Positions 19,637-29,066 of a stretch of DNA of 64,000 nucleotides are shown here, piece by piece (position 1 is the stretch's first letter; the number at the start of each line of letters is the position of its first letter). The stretch comes from JBIOJM01 sp044450785 (GTDB taxonomy: Bacteria > Planctomycetota > Planctomycetia > Isosphaerales > Isosphaeraceae): contig JBIOJM010000001.1 in the NCBI GenBank assembly GCA_044450785.1, positions 36,580 through 100,579 on the forward strand. Reading direction: 5' to 3'. The position numbers and the translations under genes were made by a program. Below the pieces are notes generated by a model, which made no database searches, had not been told where the DNA came from, and saw only the letters and a list, made by a program, of their open reading frames with translations.

Positions 19637-20860
19637 TCAATCCTCGTCATTAGGGAAGGCCGGCTCGCCGGGCCGGGGAAGGTTTTCTGAATCCTCGTTG
19701 TGATCTCGATCGCTGGTGTTGCCGTTGCGTCTGCTGCCGGCGGCCGCAGGGTCAGGCATGTCGGTGGCCGCTCCGGCGTCGGTGTCATCCAGCCGGTATT
19801 CGGAGAGCTTTTTGTGCAACGTGTTGCGGTTGATGCCCAATCGAGAGGCGGCCTTGATCTGGACGCGGTCGCAGCTTTGGAGGACCTGCTGAATCAGCTC
19901 GCGCTCGACCCGGCCGACGATGCGGCCGTACAAATCGTTAGCGGTGGGTCCGGCGGTGCTGATGCCCTGGCGGACCAGCTCAGCGCAGAGTGTCATCAGA
20001 TCACTGCCGCCGGCCCGGGGCCGGATTGGGCGAGGCGCCGTCTGGCCGCGCAGTTGCGGTGGCAAGTGCTCGACGGTCAGCTCCGGCCCCGTGCCGAGGA
20101 TCACCGCCCGCTCGACATAGTTCTGCAGTTCGCGGACATTCCCCGGCCAGTCGTGATCGCGCAAGAGCCGCATCGCCTCGGCGTGGACACGGCGCATGTC
20201 ACGCCGGTTTTGCTCGGTGAACCGGTTGAGGAAGAACAGCACGAGGGGCTCGATGTCCTCACGTCGTTCGCGCAAGGAGGGAAGGTAGATCGGCACCACG
20301 TTGAGCCGGTAGTACAGATCTTCGCGGAACCGGCCGGCCTCGATTTCCTCGAAGAGGTCGCGGTTGGTGGCGGCGATGATTCGGGTGTCGACCTTCTTGG
20401 TGTTGTTATCGCCAACCCGCTCGAACTCCCCTTCCTGCAAGACGCGGAGCAGCTTGACCTGCAGCTTGGGCGAGGTGCTGTTGATCTCGTCGAGGAAGAT
20501 ACTGCCGGTATGCGCCGCCTCGAACCGGCCGGTGCGATTGTCGACGGCGCCGGTAAACGAGCCCTTGACGTGGCCGAACAACTCACTTTCCAGCAGGCTT
20601 TCGGTCAAGGCACCGCAGTTGACCCGGATGTAGGGGCCGGTCGAGCGCGGGCTGAGGTCATGGACAGCGCGCGCGATCAGCTCCTTACCAGTCCCGGTCT
20701 CGCCGACAATCAGGACGCAGGCGCGCGACGGGGCGACCTGGCGGGTGATCCGGGCGACATCGCGCAGGCCTGGGCTACAGCCAATAACGCCCGGCAGCGT
20801 GAATTCCCCGCCGGGTCGAAGCCCTGGTGCGCCGGTGATCGATCTCGGGTCAAGGGGCAT
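19637..20860 (-). CDS. Sigma-54-dependent transcriptional activator without receiver domain
   Basis: The 407-residue protein starts almost directly with the AAA+ domain: Walker A GETGTGKE at 53-60, GSFTGA at 100-105 (the loop that contacts sigma-54, with Ser instead of the usual Ala), Walker B IFLDEI, and the [15 protein letters not shown] and [10 protein letters not shown] motifs. A Fis-type helix-turn-helix ([16 protein letters not shown]) lies near residue 365. No N-terminal receiver, PAS or GAF domain is present, so control must come from expression or a partner. The upstream gene, 13 bases away, encodes an exported HEAT protein with a receiver-like domain, and the downstream gene overlaps as a DNA methyltransferase. 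Confidence 0.93.
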   Translation of the reverse strand: MPLDPRSITGAPGLRPGGEFTLPGVIGCSPGLRDVARITRQVAPSRACVLIVGETGTGKELIARAVHDLSPRSTGPYIRVNCGALTESLLESELFGHVKGSFTGAVDNRTGRFEAAHTGSIFLDEINSTSPKLQVKLLRVLQEGEFERVGDNNTKKVDTRIIAATNRDLFEEIEAGRFREDLYYRLNVVPIYLPSLRERREDIEPLVLFFLNRFTEQNRRDMRRVHAEAMRLLRDHDWPGNVRELQNYVERAVILGTGPELTVEHLPPQLRGQTAPRPIRPRAGGSDLMTLCAELVRQGISTAGPTANDLYGRIVGRVERELIQQVLQSCDRVQIKAASRLGINRNTLHKKLSEYRLDDTDAGAATDMPDPAAAGSRRNGNTSDRDHNEDSENLPRPGEPAFPNDED

Positions 20861-20873
20861 GGCCGCGCATCCT

Positions 20874-23111
20874 TCACGGATCTTTCTGCACAGGGGCCTT
20901 TGGGGGCCGAGTCAAACCGGTCGGTGGGACAGGACGTAGGGCGCGGAGGACCGTCATGAGGTCCTCTCGAACGCCGGGGTCGGTTTCCTCGCGTCTGGTG
21001 GTGACGAGCCGGGCCTCCTGGTCGGCGGTGACGAGTCGTCCGAATTGCCGGATGCTGCGTACGAGCTGGGCGGCAGCCTGCTTTCGCAACACGGGGTCGC
21101 GAGAGGGGTCGAGCACAAGGCCGGCCAGGCTGCGCTGGGCGTCGGGGTCGGGGATGTTGCCCAAGGCCGCGGCTGCGGTCGGTGCGTTCTCGGCCCAGCC
21201 GAGCGCAACGGCCAGCGCGGGCTCAGCAGCGGCCAGGTCAGCCGCCAGCGGGCTCTTGTGCTCTTGTGCGATCTGGGCCAGGAGCACCGTCGCCTCGCGG
21301 GCGTAGCTAGTGCGTTCTGCCTCGCTGAGAGCGGCCGGGCGGACTTTGAGCTGCCGATCGAGTGTGCCAGCATCAACTGGTTGAACCAGGAACTTGATGC
21401 CGGGATAGTCCTGCTCCAGGCTGGGACGCCTGATCTTCACATCGAGCGGGCCGTAGATGAACACAGGGATCGCGGCAGTGCGGGCGTCGGCCCCGAGGTT
21501 GGCCAGGGTGTCGTTGAGTCCCCAACCTTCTCGGAACAGGTCGTAGCTGATCAAGATCAACTCGACGTCGGCCGATTCGGCCGCAGCGCGGAAGCCCCGG
21601 TTGCCGGTCAGCTCGAGCTCGGAATCATAACCCAGGTTGGTGAGGAAGCCGGCAATCTGGCTTCCCCGGTTGGGGTTACCATCGATCACCACCGCCCGGG
21701 GCAGGGCCTGCTTGATCACGAACCGGGCCAGGGTGGGGACGACCCGGCTCGAGCCGGGAAAAGGCTGGGTCGGCGCCAGGGCGACGAGCGCTTTGGCGGC
21801 GGCGAACTGGGTGCGGCGCCCGGGGGCATAGAGTGCATCGACCAGCGGGTGAGGTTGTGCCGTGACGGATAGTGCCGTGCGATTGGTTACTCGCGCCAGC
21901 GCCATGGCGGCTGAGGCGGCAAGGTCAGTCTTGCCGTCGGCGATAGCGGTCTTGAGCACCTCACCCAAAATGGACGGCCCACTGGCGGTTGCTGCCGCGA
22001 AGGTGGCCTGGTCCTGAGCGGGGAATGATGTGAAACCCACCCGCTCGACCGCCTTTTCGAGTGCCAGGCTAAGCTGTGCGACCTTTGCTTCACGGTCATT
22101 GGGGTCAAGCCGCAGCGCCTCTTGCGCCAACCGCAGGGCGAAGGTTGCCTCGGCCTGGGTGCGCGGTACCTCTCGCGGTGACGGGGCCTTGCGGTCTTTG
22201 TCCCACGCCCAGACGACGACGGGATCGCCGGGAAACTCGACCTGATGACGGTGATAGCTCCAGGCCGCGGCAGTCAAGACCTGTATCGGAGTGCGCGGCT
22301 GCGCGGTGAACAATCGTCCGGTCAGATGGGCGATCGCCGCTTGGGCAGCGGCGTGCACGGCTGGCGGTGTGCTGGCGAACGCGGCCAGGAACGTCAGATG
22401 CGGGACGGCCTGCTTGTCGCCGATCATGCCAAGCGCTGTGGCCGCGTCAGCCGCCAGGGCGGGGTCGGGGCTGTCCAGTACAGCGACCAAGGGTGGGACC
22501 GCTGAACGATCGAGCCGGCCGATGTGATGGATCATGAGTCGCCGATCCTCGGCCGACAGGTCAGGTCGCGACAGTGCGTCCACCAGAAACGGCACGGCGT
22601 CTGGCCCTGCTTCCCGGAGGTGCCGGACGGCATAATCCTGCTCTTCTGGGGTTCCGGTGAGCTCGGTGATGAACCGCGCGATCCGCTCGGGCTGGGTTGC
22701 GTACTTCCGCGCGGCCGCGACCATCGCTTCGACCAGGGGTTTAGCGAATGAGCGGGTTGCCGCGTCGTCGCTCAGCCGCAGGATCGACCCCAACCCGTAT
22801 CGGTTGCGGATCGCGATCAAGGTCGCGTCATCGGGCTGGCTCTTCATGAACTTGTCGAGATACGGGACGGCCTTCTTCGTCTGATCGGTTCGGAGCAGAT
22901 AGTCGACCGCGTCCCAGAGCTCGAGCGGGGTCCGCGGCTCCTTGGCGAAAAGCTCGGGACCAGGTACCTGGGCCAATGCCGAAGGCTTCAATCCCGGCAC
23001 GACCGGCACAATGAGGACGAAGGTGAAGGTCAGGGCCGCCAGGGCCACGGCCCTGAAATCACGGCCGGCACTGCGGCGCCGAGATCGGGTTCCATCGCCT
23101 TTAACTTGCAT
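20874..23111 (-). CDS. Exported HEAT-repeat protein with an embedded pseudo-receiver domain
   Basis: The 745-residue protein has an N-terminal hydrophobic stretch (about 20-48) ending SALAQ, which reads as a signal peptide. Several HEAT/PBS-like repeats follow (for example residues 155-260, with PFLVDALSRPDLS and VPPLVAVLDSPDPALAADAATALG). Around 467-590 there is a CheY-like pattern: AVVIDGNPNRGSQIAGFLTNLGYD, then ADVELILISYDLF, then IPVFIYGP and KFLVQP. The acceptor aspartate position reads Ser, so it is probably a pseudo-receiver. More HEAT-like helices close the protein. It ends 13 bases before the sigma-54 activator start. The function is unknown. Confidence 0.75.
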   Translation of the reverse strand: MQVKGDGTRSRRRSAGRDFRAVALAALTFTFVLIVPVVPGLKPSALAQVPGPELFAKEPRTPLELWDAVDYLLRTDQTKKAVPYLDKFMKSQPDDATLIAIRNRYGLGSILRLSDDAATRSFAKPLVEAMVAAARKYATQPERIARFITELTGTPEEQDYAVRHLREAGPDAVPFLVDALSRPDLSAEDRRLMIHHIGRLDRSAVPPLVAVLDSPDPALAADAATALGMIGDKQAVPHLTFLAAFASTPPAVHAAAQAAIAHLTGRLFTAQPRTPIQVLTAAAWSYHRHQVEFPGDPVVVWAWDKDRKAPSPREVPRTQAEATFALRLAQEALRLDPNDREAKVAQLSLALEKAVERVGFTSFPAQDQATFAAATASGPSILGEVLKTAIADGKTDLAASAAMALARVTNRTALSVTAQPHPLVDALYAPGRRTQFAAAKALVALAPTQPFPGSSRVVPTLARFVIKQALPRAVVIDGNPNRGSQIAGFLTNLGYDSELELTGNRGFRAAAESADVELILISYDLFREGWGLNDTLANLGADARTAAIPVFIYGPLDVKIRRPSLEQDYPGIKFLVQPVDAGTLDRQLKVRPAALSEAERTSYAREATVLLAQIAQEHKSPLAADLAAAEPALAVALGWAENAPTAAAALGNIPDPDAQRSLAGLVLDPSRDPVLRKQAAAQLVRSIRQFGRLVTADQEARLVTTRREETDPGVREDLMTVLRALRPVPPTGLTRPPKAPVQKDP

Positions 23112-23142
23112 GGGTCACGTCCGATTAGCTTGGGGCCTGTGT

Positions 23143-23159
23143 GGCCGGCTTTGCCGGCC
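23143..23159. terminator. GGCCGGC-TTT-GCCGGCC hairpin
   Basis: This is a perfect 7-bp inverted repeat with a TTT loop. It lies between the lysA stop (23237) and the HEAT-protein start (23111), both on the minus strand. With the second hairpin at 23209 it could attenuate lysA transcripts. No T-run follows. Confidence 0.4.
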
Positions 23160-23208
23160 GGAACGGATCGAGGGATGTACCGGCTGGTTTCCAACACGAT
23201 CGCACTTT

Positions 23209-23227
23209 GGGCCGGCCATGCCGGCCC
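23209..23227 (-). terminator. GGGCCGGC-CAT-GCCGGCCC hairpin downstream of lysA
   Basis: The inverted repeat has 8-bp arms and a 3-base loop and starts ten bases beyond the lysA stop. It is a plausible transcription stop or RNA-end stabiliser for lysA. The CCGGC core is shared with the hairpin at 23143, suggesting related small palindromic repeats. Confidence 0.45.
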
Positions 23228-23236
23228 TACTGATGA

Positions 23237-24520
23237 TCACAACCCCACTTCCTGCCGGACAAGATCCTCGTAGGTTTCACGGCGGCGGACCAGGTGGGTG
23301 TGGGAACCGTCGACGAGGACCTCGGGGGCTCGGGGACGGGTGTTGTAGTTGGAAGCCATGACCATGCCGTAGGCGCCGGCGGAGAAGATGGCGATCAGCG
23401 CGCCGCGGTCAAGTCGGGGCAGGAGGCGGTCCTTGGCCAGAAAGTCACCGCTCTCGCACACCGGCCCCACGACGTCCCAGGGCTCCGTCCCGGCGACAGC
23501 GGTCTCGGCGTCGTCCGGCGCCGGCGGTAACCCGGCCGGCGCAGCCACCGGCCAGATCCGATGGAACGACTCGTACAGCGCGGGGCGAATCAGATCATTC
23601 ATGGCGGCATCCTGGATCAGGAACCGCTTCTCCCCCGACTGCTTGGTATATACCACACGGCTGACCAGGATGCCTGCGTTCCCGACGATCACTCGCCCGG
23701 GCTCGATCGCCAATCGGCAGTTCGTGGCCTTGATCCCCGGCACGATGACGCGCGCGAAGTCATCAACCGGCCTGGCTTCGCCCCCTTTATAGTTGATGCC
23801 GTAACCCCCCCCCATGTTGTACCAAGCGATCGGGTGACCCAGCCGGCGCAACCGGTCGATCAGCTCGACTCCCTTGGCGACCGCGCCCGCATAGGGCTCG
23901 GTCGTCGTGATTTGCGATCCGATGTGCATGTGCATGCCGATCATTCGGATTGAAGAAATCGTGACGGCCGCCTTGGCAACTCGCTCGGTGCGCGCGATGT
24001 CCATGCCGAACTTCGACTCTTTCTTGCCGGTCGAGATGTAGCGGTGTGTCTTGGGGTCGACGTCTGGATTGACCCGCAGCGCGATCGGCGCGATCTTACC
24101 GATCGAAGCAGCCACGCGGGCGATGGCCTCGAGCTCGGCTTCGCTCTCGACATTGAACATCAAGACACCTGCCTCGAGCCCTGCGCGGATCTCTGGATCA
24201 GTCTTGCCCACGCCGGCGAACACGGTCTTCTCCGGACTGCCTCCCGCCAGTTGTACCCGGTAGAGCTCACCCGAGGAGACCACGTCGAACCCACCGCCCC
24301 GCTCGGCCATCATCTTGAGGATCCCGAGGTTCGAGTTGGCCTTGACCGAGTAGCAGATCAAGGGGTCGACCTCGGCGAACGCGGTTTTCAAGGCGTCCAG
24401 CGCGCCCAGGATGGCATTCTGGCTATAGACGTACAGCGGCGTGCCGAACTTGTCGGCCAGCTCGGCCACCGGTGTACTCTCGCAATACAGTTGTCCGTCG
24501 CGGTAGTGGAAGGGTTCCAT
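23237..24520 (-). CDS. lysA: Diaminopimelate decarboxylase
   Basis: The ATG at 24520 gives MEPFHYRDG, the usual LysA opening. A GTG start 48 bases upstream adds an unconserved segment. The 427-residue PLP enzyme makes lysine from meso-diaminopimelate. The PLP-lysine motif YSVKANSN, the HIGSQI motif, GGGYGI and the C-terminal CESGDFLAKDR and SAGAYGMVMASNYN motifs are all present. It is followed by two GC-rich hairpins and preceded, on the same strand, by argH about 140 bases away. Lysine and arginine synthesis genes being neighbours need not mean one operon. Confidence 0.96.
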   Translation of the reverse strand: MEPFHYRDGQLYCESTPVAELADKFGTPLYVYSQNAILGALDALKTAFAEVDPLICYSVKANSNLGILKMMAERGGGFDVVSSGELYRVQLAGGSPEKTVFAGVGKTDPEIRAGLEAGVLMFNVESEAELEAIARVAASIGKIAPIALRVNPDVDPKTHRYISTGKKESKFGMDIARTERVAKAAVTISSIRMIGMHMHIGSQITTTEPYAGAVAKGVELIDRLRRLGHPIAWYNMGGGYGINYKGGEARPVDDFARVIVPGIKATNCRLAIEPGRVIVGNAGILVSRVVYTKQSGEKRFLIQDAAMNDLIRPALYESFHRIWPVAAPAGLPPAPDDAETAVAGTEPWDVVGPVCESGDFLAKDRLLPRLDRGALIAIFSAGAYGMVMASNYNTRPRAPEVLVDGSHTHLVRRRETYEDLVRQEVGL

Positions 24521-24663
24521 GGGTCTACTCGTGGCTTGTTGCAGGGTCGGTTCTACCGGCTGGAACACATCGTCTCTTGTCAGATTACATCGTCGTTTGT
24601 CGGTACTTTCGGTCGATCAAATCGGTCTCACGTTCCGGTGTAAGCCTTCAAGCAGTGAACTCG

Positions 24664-26067
24664 TTATGCATGCTCTGTCTCCACTTTTACTTGTAAACGA
24701 CTCCTCCACAGGTTCAACTGCTTCTCCACCTCCGCCGGGGCGGTCGAGCCGTACGACCGAAACGCCTTGATGGCATTTTCGACGCCGAGCACATTGCGAA
24801 CCGCGGCACCGAGCTGGGGATGGGCTTCGGCCAGCTCGGCGTCGGAGAGGTCGGCCAGGCATTTCAGGCCACGGTGCTCACACAGGCCCACCAGCCGGCC
24901 GATGACTTCGTGCGCGGTACGCTGGGGTACTTTGTGCTGGATCAAGAATTCCATCAGGGTGGTGGCATCGAGGAACCCCTCGTCGAGCCTTTCCGCGATC
25001 CGATCGGTGCGGAGGGTCGCCCCCTCGACAACCATGGCCGCCACCTCGAGGCATGCCTCGACCGTGTCGAAGGCGTCGAAGAGCGGCTCCTTGTCCTCCT
25101 GCAAGTCCCGGTTGTAAGCCAACGGGAGCCCTTTGACCAGCACCAACAGCGTCGTCAGGTCGCCGACAACGCGGGCAGCCCGGCCGCGGATCAGCTCAAG
25201 AACGTCCGGGTTCTTTTTCTGAGGCATGATGCTACTGCCGGTGCAAATCGCATCGGGCAACGTCAGGAAGCCAAATTCCTGAGTGTTCCAGAGGATCCAA
25301 TCTTCGGCCCAGCCGGAGAGGTGCTCGGCGATCAGGGTGAGGACGAAGACAGTTTCGAGGACGAAGTCGCGGTCGCTGGAGATATCCAGGCTGTTGGCGG
25401 CGACCCCCTCGAAGCCGAGCTCCCGCGCCACGAAGTCACGGTCGATCGGCAGGCTGGTGCCAGCCAAGGCGGCGGCGCCCAAGGGTAAACTGTTCAGCCG
25501 CTTACGGCAATCGCCGAGCCGTGAACGGTCGCGATCAAGCTTCTCGACGTAGGCGAGGAAGTAGTGGGGGGCCAGGACTGGCTGGGCCCGCTGCATGTGT
25601 GTATAGCCTGGCAGGATGACCGCACGGTGCTGCTCGGCGGTCGTCACCAACGCGCGCTGGAGGCCGATGAGACTCGAATCAATCCGGTCCAGTGCCTCGC
25701 GAGTCCAGAGCTTGATGTCGGTGGCGACCTGGTCGTTACGGCTCCGGGCGGTATGCAACTTGCGGGCGACGTCGCCTAGTTTTTCGACCAGGGCCGCCTC
25801 GATGTGCATGTGAATATCTTCGCGCTCCACAACGAACGGAAAATGGCCACTCTCGATTTCAGCCTCGATCTCGGACAACGTTCGCACAATTTGCTGGCAC
25901 TCGTCAGCGGTCAACAATCCAATCCGCGCAAGCATGCGTACATGGGCGGATGAACCCTGAATGTCTTGCTTGAAGAGCCGATGATCGAAGGAGATCGATT
26001 CGGTGAACTCTTCGATGCGGCGGTCAGTTTTGCCGCCAAAACGGCCACTCCAGGGCTTACTGGCCAC
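24664..26067 (-). CDS. argH: Argininosuccinate lyase
   Basis: The start is GTG at 26067, giving MASKPWSGRFGGKTD, the standard N-terminus. The 467-residue enzyme splits argininosuccinate into arginine and fumarate. The fumarase/aspartase superfamily signature GSSIMPQKKNPD is present, with the catalytic serine loop, and so are HTARSRNDQVATD and TQEFGFL. The length is normal. The ORF lies upstream of lysA on the same strand, and carB in this window also serves arginine synthesis, but they are 20 kb apart. Confidence 0.97.
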   Translation of the reverse strand: MASKPWSGRFGGKTDRRIEEFTESISFDHRLFKQDIQGSSAHVRMLARIGLLTADECQQIVRTLSEIEAEIESGHFPFVVEREDIHMHIEAALVEKLGDVARKLHTARSRNDQVATDIKLWTREALDRIDSSLIGLQRALVTTAEQHRAVILPGYTHMQRAQPVLAPHYFLAYVEKLDRDRSRLGDCRKRLNSLPLGAAALAGTSLPIDRDFVARELGFEGVAANSLDISSDRDFVLETVFVLTLIAEHLSGWAEDWILWNTQEFGFLTLPDAICTGSSIMPQKKNPDVLELIRGRAARVVGDLTTLLVLVKGLPLAYNRDLQEDKEPLFDAFDTVEACLEVAAMVVEGATLRTDRIAERLDEGFLDATTLMEFLIQHKVPQRTAHEVIGRLVGLCEHRGLKCLADLSDAELAEAHPQLGAAVRNVLGVENAIKAFRSYGSTAPAEVEKQLNLWRSRLQVKVETEHA

Positions 26068-26326
26068 GCGGGGCGCTCCCGAGTCGCGAGATGGTCCATG
26101 CGTAGGCTTTTGGCATGATATGACTCAGTCTAGGCACGGAGCGTGGGTTCTGTCAATTCAGGGCGGAGCGGGCTGGCTGGACCGAGGTTGTTCGGACGGG
26201 GCGTACTGGTAAAGTTGGAATCTGGACTCTGGACTATTCCAGGCTGCGGTGGGTTCGCCAGCCAGGTTCGGGGCTGATTTGATGGATTTCGCCGCTGCTG
26301 TCTGATTGATGAGGAGGGAGGAGATC

Positions 26327-26818
26327 ATGCCGGAGTCGGTCCAGGCGTACCAAGACGGTGAGATCAACGGGGTGGTCATGCGACCACTCAAGTTTTACAA
26401 CGATGCGCGGGGCTGGCTGGTGGAGCTGTTCCGGCAGGATGAAGTGGTTCAGGAATGGTGGCCGGTGATGACCTACGTTTCTCAAACTTTACCTGGGGTA
26501 ACCCGCGGGCCACATGAGCATGTGGACCAGACCGACGGCTTTGCGTTCATCGGCCCATCGGACTTCAAGCTTGTCCTGTGGGACATACGAGCCGGCAGTG
26601 CCACGCGCGGCCGGCGCATGGTCGTGTTGGTCGGCGCGTCGAACCCGGTCGCCGTTTGGATCCCACCGGGGGTCGTCCATGCGTATCGCAACATGGGGGG
26701 CGTTCCGGGATTGGTCTTCAACGCCCCCAATCGGCTCTTTGCCGGTTGGGGCAAGAAAGAGCCAGTGGATGAGATCCGCCACGAGGATGCCGATCCAGGC
26801 CGGTTCCCGATGGATTGA
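26327..26818 (+). CDS. dTDP-4-dehydrorhamnose 3,5-epimerase family cupin
   Basis: The ATG at 26327 is preceded by a strong GGAGGGAGGAG site, which rules out earlier in-frame starts. The 163-residue protein has an RmlC-type cupin: residues RGWLVELFRQDE, then SQTLPGVTRGPHEHVDQTDGF with the conserved histidines, then FKLVLWDIR and WIPPGVVHAYRN. RmlC epimerises dTDP-sugars for rhamnose-containing polysaccharides. The family also holds WxcM-like enzymes, so the precise sugar is uncertain. The gene stands alone between argH and the efflux genes. Confidence 0.82.
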   Translation: MPESVQAYQDGEINGVVMRPLKFYNDARGWLVELFRQDEVVQEWWPVMTYVSQTLPGVTRGPHEHVDQTDGFAFIGPSDFKLVLWDIRAGSATRGRRMVVLVGASNPVAVWIPPGVVHAYRNMGGVPGLVFNAPNRLFAGWGKKEPVDEIRHEDADPGRFPMD

Positions 26819-26970
26819 GGATTCTCTCGGCTTGCCATTGGGCGGTGGGCTGGCTCCGCCGCGCCTCACAATGGCCGGCCGAGTAAAGTGGAACGAGTGT
26901 ATTCCACGGCAACACGGTCATGCAACGAGATTCCAGCGATTGCCGGGATGTCGTCTGATCGAGTGTTGGC

Positions 26971-28746
26971 TTACGGATGCACGGTGGCGGTCACAGCGGT
27001 GCGGCGCGGAGGAGGAATCGGAGTGGAAGCAGGAAGGGCTGCGGCAGGGCCAGGCGCAGGCGCGGGTGGCGCGGTCGTGCCGGGGACGTCAGCGCGTTCG
27101 ACCTGGTTGAGCATACCATTAATCAGTGCAGGCGTGCCCAAGGCTAGCAGGAGGTCGGCCTGCGCCTGGGTGGCCTGCCAGACAGCATCGAGTCGGGCGT
27201 TCTCCAGTTGGATGAGCCGCTGCCGGGCCTGCATCAATTTGGTCAGGTCGGTCTGGTTTGCGTTAAACAGCCGTTCCAGGAGGCCAACCTCGGTGCTCAA
27301 CTCCTTGGCCAGCCCGCCCGACTCGTTTACAAGCTCGGTTGCACCGTTCCACTTGGCAACGGCTGCGCGGACCTGGGCAGTCGCGCGCTGCTGGGCTTGT
27401 TCGAAGGCCACGACCGCCCGCCGGTGCTCCGCCTCACGTTGAAGAACCAACGGCTTGCCGCTGTTCCAGATGGGGAGGGGCAAGATGAAAACGAACCCGA
27501 TGTACTGCACGCCCGCTTCGTCCATCTCGTATTGCGGACCGAGGACGGGCGTCGGGATTTGGTCGCCCTTTGCCAGGCTGACGGCCGAGTGAGTGCCGGT
27601 GATCTGTGCATAGGCAGCGTGGATGTCGGGGCGGTTTTGGAGGGCTTCCTGCACCATGACCTGCTCATCAACCGGTGGGATGTAAGGGGGTAGGCTGAAC
27701 TCACCCAGCGGCTCGACGGCACCCGCCGATTCAGGGATGCCGATCTGGTTGCGCAGGTCGGTCAGGGCTGTGAGATAGTCCTGCCGGGCTGCCTTGACCT
27801 GCTGCCGCGTCGACCAGTTCTCGACCCGCGCCAGTGCGACATCGGCGGCCTGGACGGTATTGGCTTTCATCCGCCTCTGGAGCGATTGCAGGAGGTGGTC
27901 GTTGAAGTCGGCCAGTTGCTGGGCCAGGCGGTACTTCTCACGGCGGTAGGCAGCCGTCTGGAAGAACCGGTAGGTCTGGACGAGACTCGTTAGCTCGGCC
28001 TGGAGGACGTTCCACTGCAACTGGTCGTAAGCCGCCTGGGCGATGTGATAACGGTGGGTGGTCTGGTGCCCCAGCTCGACCGGTTGGCGCAACGAAATGT
28101 AAAAATAATCCTGTCCATAGTGATAAAAGCTACTGCTTCGGCCACCGCCGCCACCCCCAGGGGTCCTGGTGCCGAATGTGCCGTTCGGAACCAGGGTGAT
28201 CGGGCGATAATCCATCCATAAGGTCGGGTTGAGCGTGGTCGGGAAATGCCTGGCGACCTCGACGGCCTCAGCCGAGGCCGCGAGCGCGTTCCCCTGCCGC
28301 ATGGTGACGAGGTCGGGGTTGCTCGTCAGCGCCCCGTAGAGGGCTGTTTGAAGGCTGATCGATTGTCCCCCCGCCGGCGGCAACGCGAGCGTGGAGAGCC
28401 CGGGCCCGGGTGCGGGCAAGGGGCTTGCACCCGGTCCGATCGGCACACTCATATCGGCGGGTGTGGCTTGTACGCGCCGGAGCGCGTGGTCGCTCATCTC
28501 GATGTCGCTCGCACGATCCTTTGTTGCTGGCGTCTGCACGGGGCGGCGGAACAGCCCAAAGACGCGCCGCCGCGGTCTGGCAGAGAGAGTTGGATCCGGC
28601 GGTGGGACCGGACCGGCCGCTCCAGGCTGTGTCGTTTCCCTGGCCGCAACATCATTTGGGGATGAGCTCGGCTGGCCGGCCTGCGCGGAAATGCCCTCCA
28701 GACCCACAAGAACTGCGAGCATCCAGATGTGAGGAAATCGGCGCAT
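26971..28746 (-). CDS. TolC-family outer-membrane efflux protein
   Basis: The ATG at 28746 starts a typical signal peptide (MRRFPHIWMLAVLVGLEGISAQA), so the longer in-frame start is not used. The 591-residue protein has a low-complexity Pro/Ala linker after the signal. It then has the two OEP repeats with long helices (for example YGALTSNPDLVTMRQGNALA near 130 and LQNRPDIHAAYAQITGTHSAVSLAKGD near 370). It should form the outer-membrane channel of the RND pump encoded by the divergent plus-strand operon 290 bases away. The Pro/Ala-rich C-terminus is probably disordered. Confidence 0.88.
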   Translation of the reverse strand: MRRFPHIWMLAVLVGLEGISAQAGQPSSSPNDVAARETTQPGAAGPVPPPDPTLSARPRRRVFGLFRRPVQTPATKDRASDIEMSDHALRRVQATPADMSVPIGPGASPLPAPGPGLSTLALPPAGGQSISLQTALYGALTSNPDLVTMRQGNALAASAEAVEVARHFPTTLNPTLWMDYRPITLVPNGTFGTRTPGGGGGGRSSSFYHYGQDYFYISLRQPVELGHQTTHRYHIAQAAYDQLQWNVLQAELTSLVQTYRFFQTAAYRREKYRLAQQLADFNDHLLQSLQRRMKANTVQAADVALARVENWSTRQQVKAARQDYLTALTDLRNQIGIPESAGAVEPLGEFSLPPYIPPVDEQVMVQEALQNRPDIHAAYAQITGTHSAVSLAKGDQIPTPVLGPQYEMDEAGVQYIGFVFILPLPIWNSGKPLVLQREAEHRRAVVAFEQAQQRATAQVRAAVAKWNGATELVNESGGLAKELSTEVGLLERLFNANQTDLTKLMQARQRLIQLENARLDAVWQATQAQADLLLALGTPALINGMLNQVERADVPGTTAPPAPAPGPAAALPASTPIPPPRRTAVTATVHP

Positions 28747-29066
28747 GGGGAAAAGCTTCCTGCCTGGGGCGTCCGTGACCATACTAACGTACCCTACCCC
28801 CGACACCCTCCGTGCCGGCCGTTGCGCTGGGAGACTTCAGATTGCTTCTTCATTATCGGCTGCGGAAACGGAGTTATCCCACTGTGAAGGAGAATTAACC
28901 GAACTGCCCATGCTATCCCGTCAAACTCAGATTAGATTAAAGATTCCTCGCCGGAGCTTCTCCGCACGGGTGCGCGCATTTTGTGGTATTTGATTGAATG
29001 GTTGTGTAGGCTGATGCGACTCGTTCCAGAGCCACTGTGATCGGTCTCACCGAAAGGTCCTTCATC

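Noticed and set aside
19700..20959. 419-codon plus-strand frame opposite the sigma-54 activator
   Set aside because: The activator has all family motifs. The opposite frame has none.
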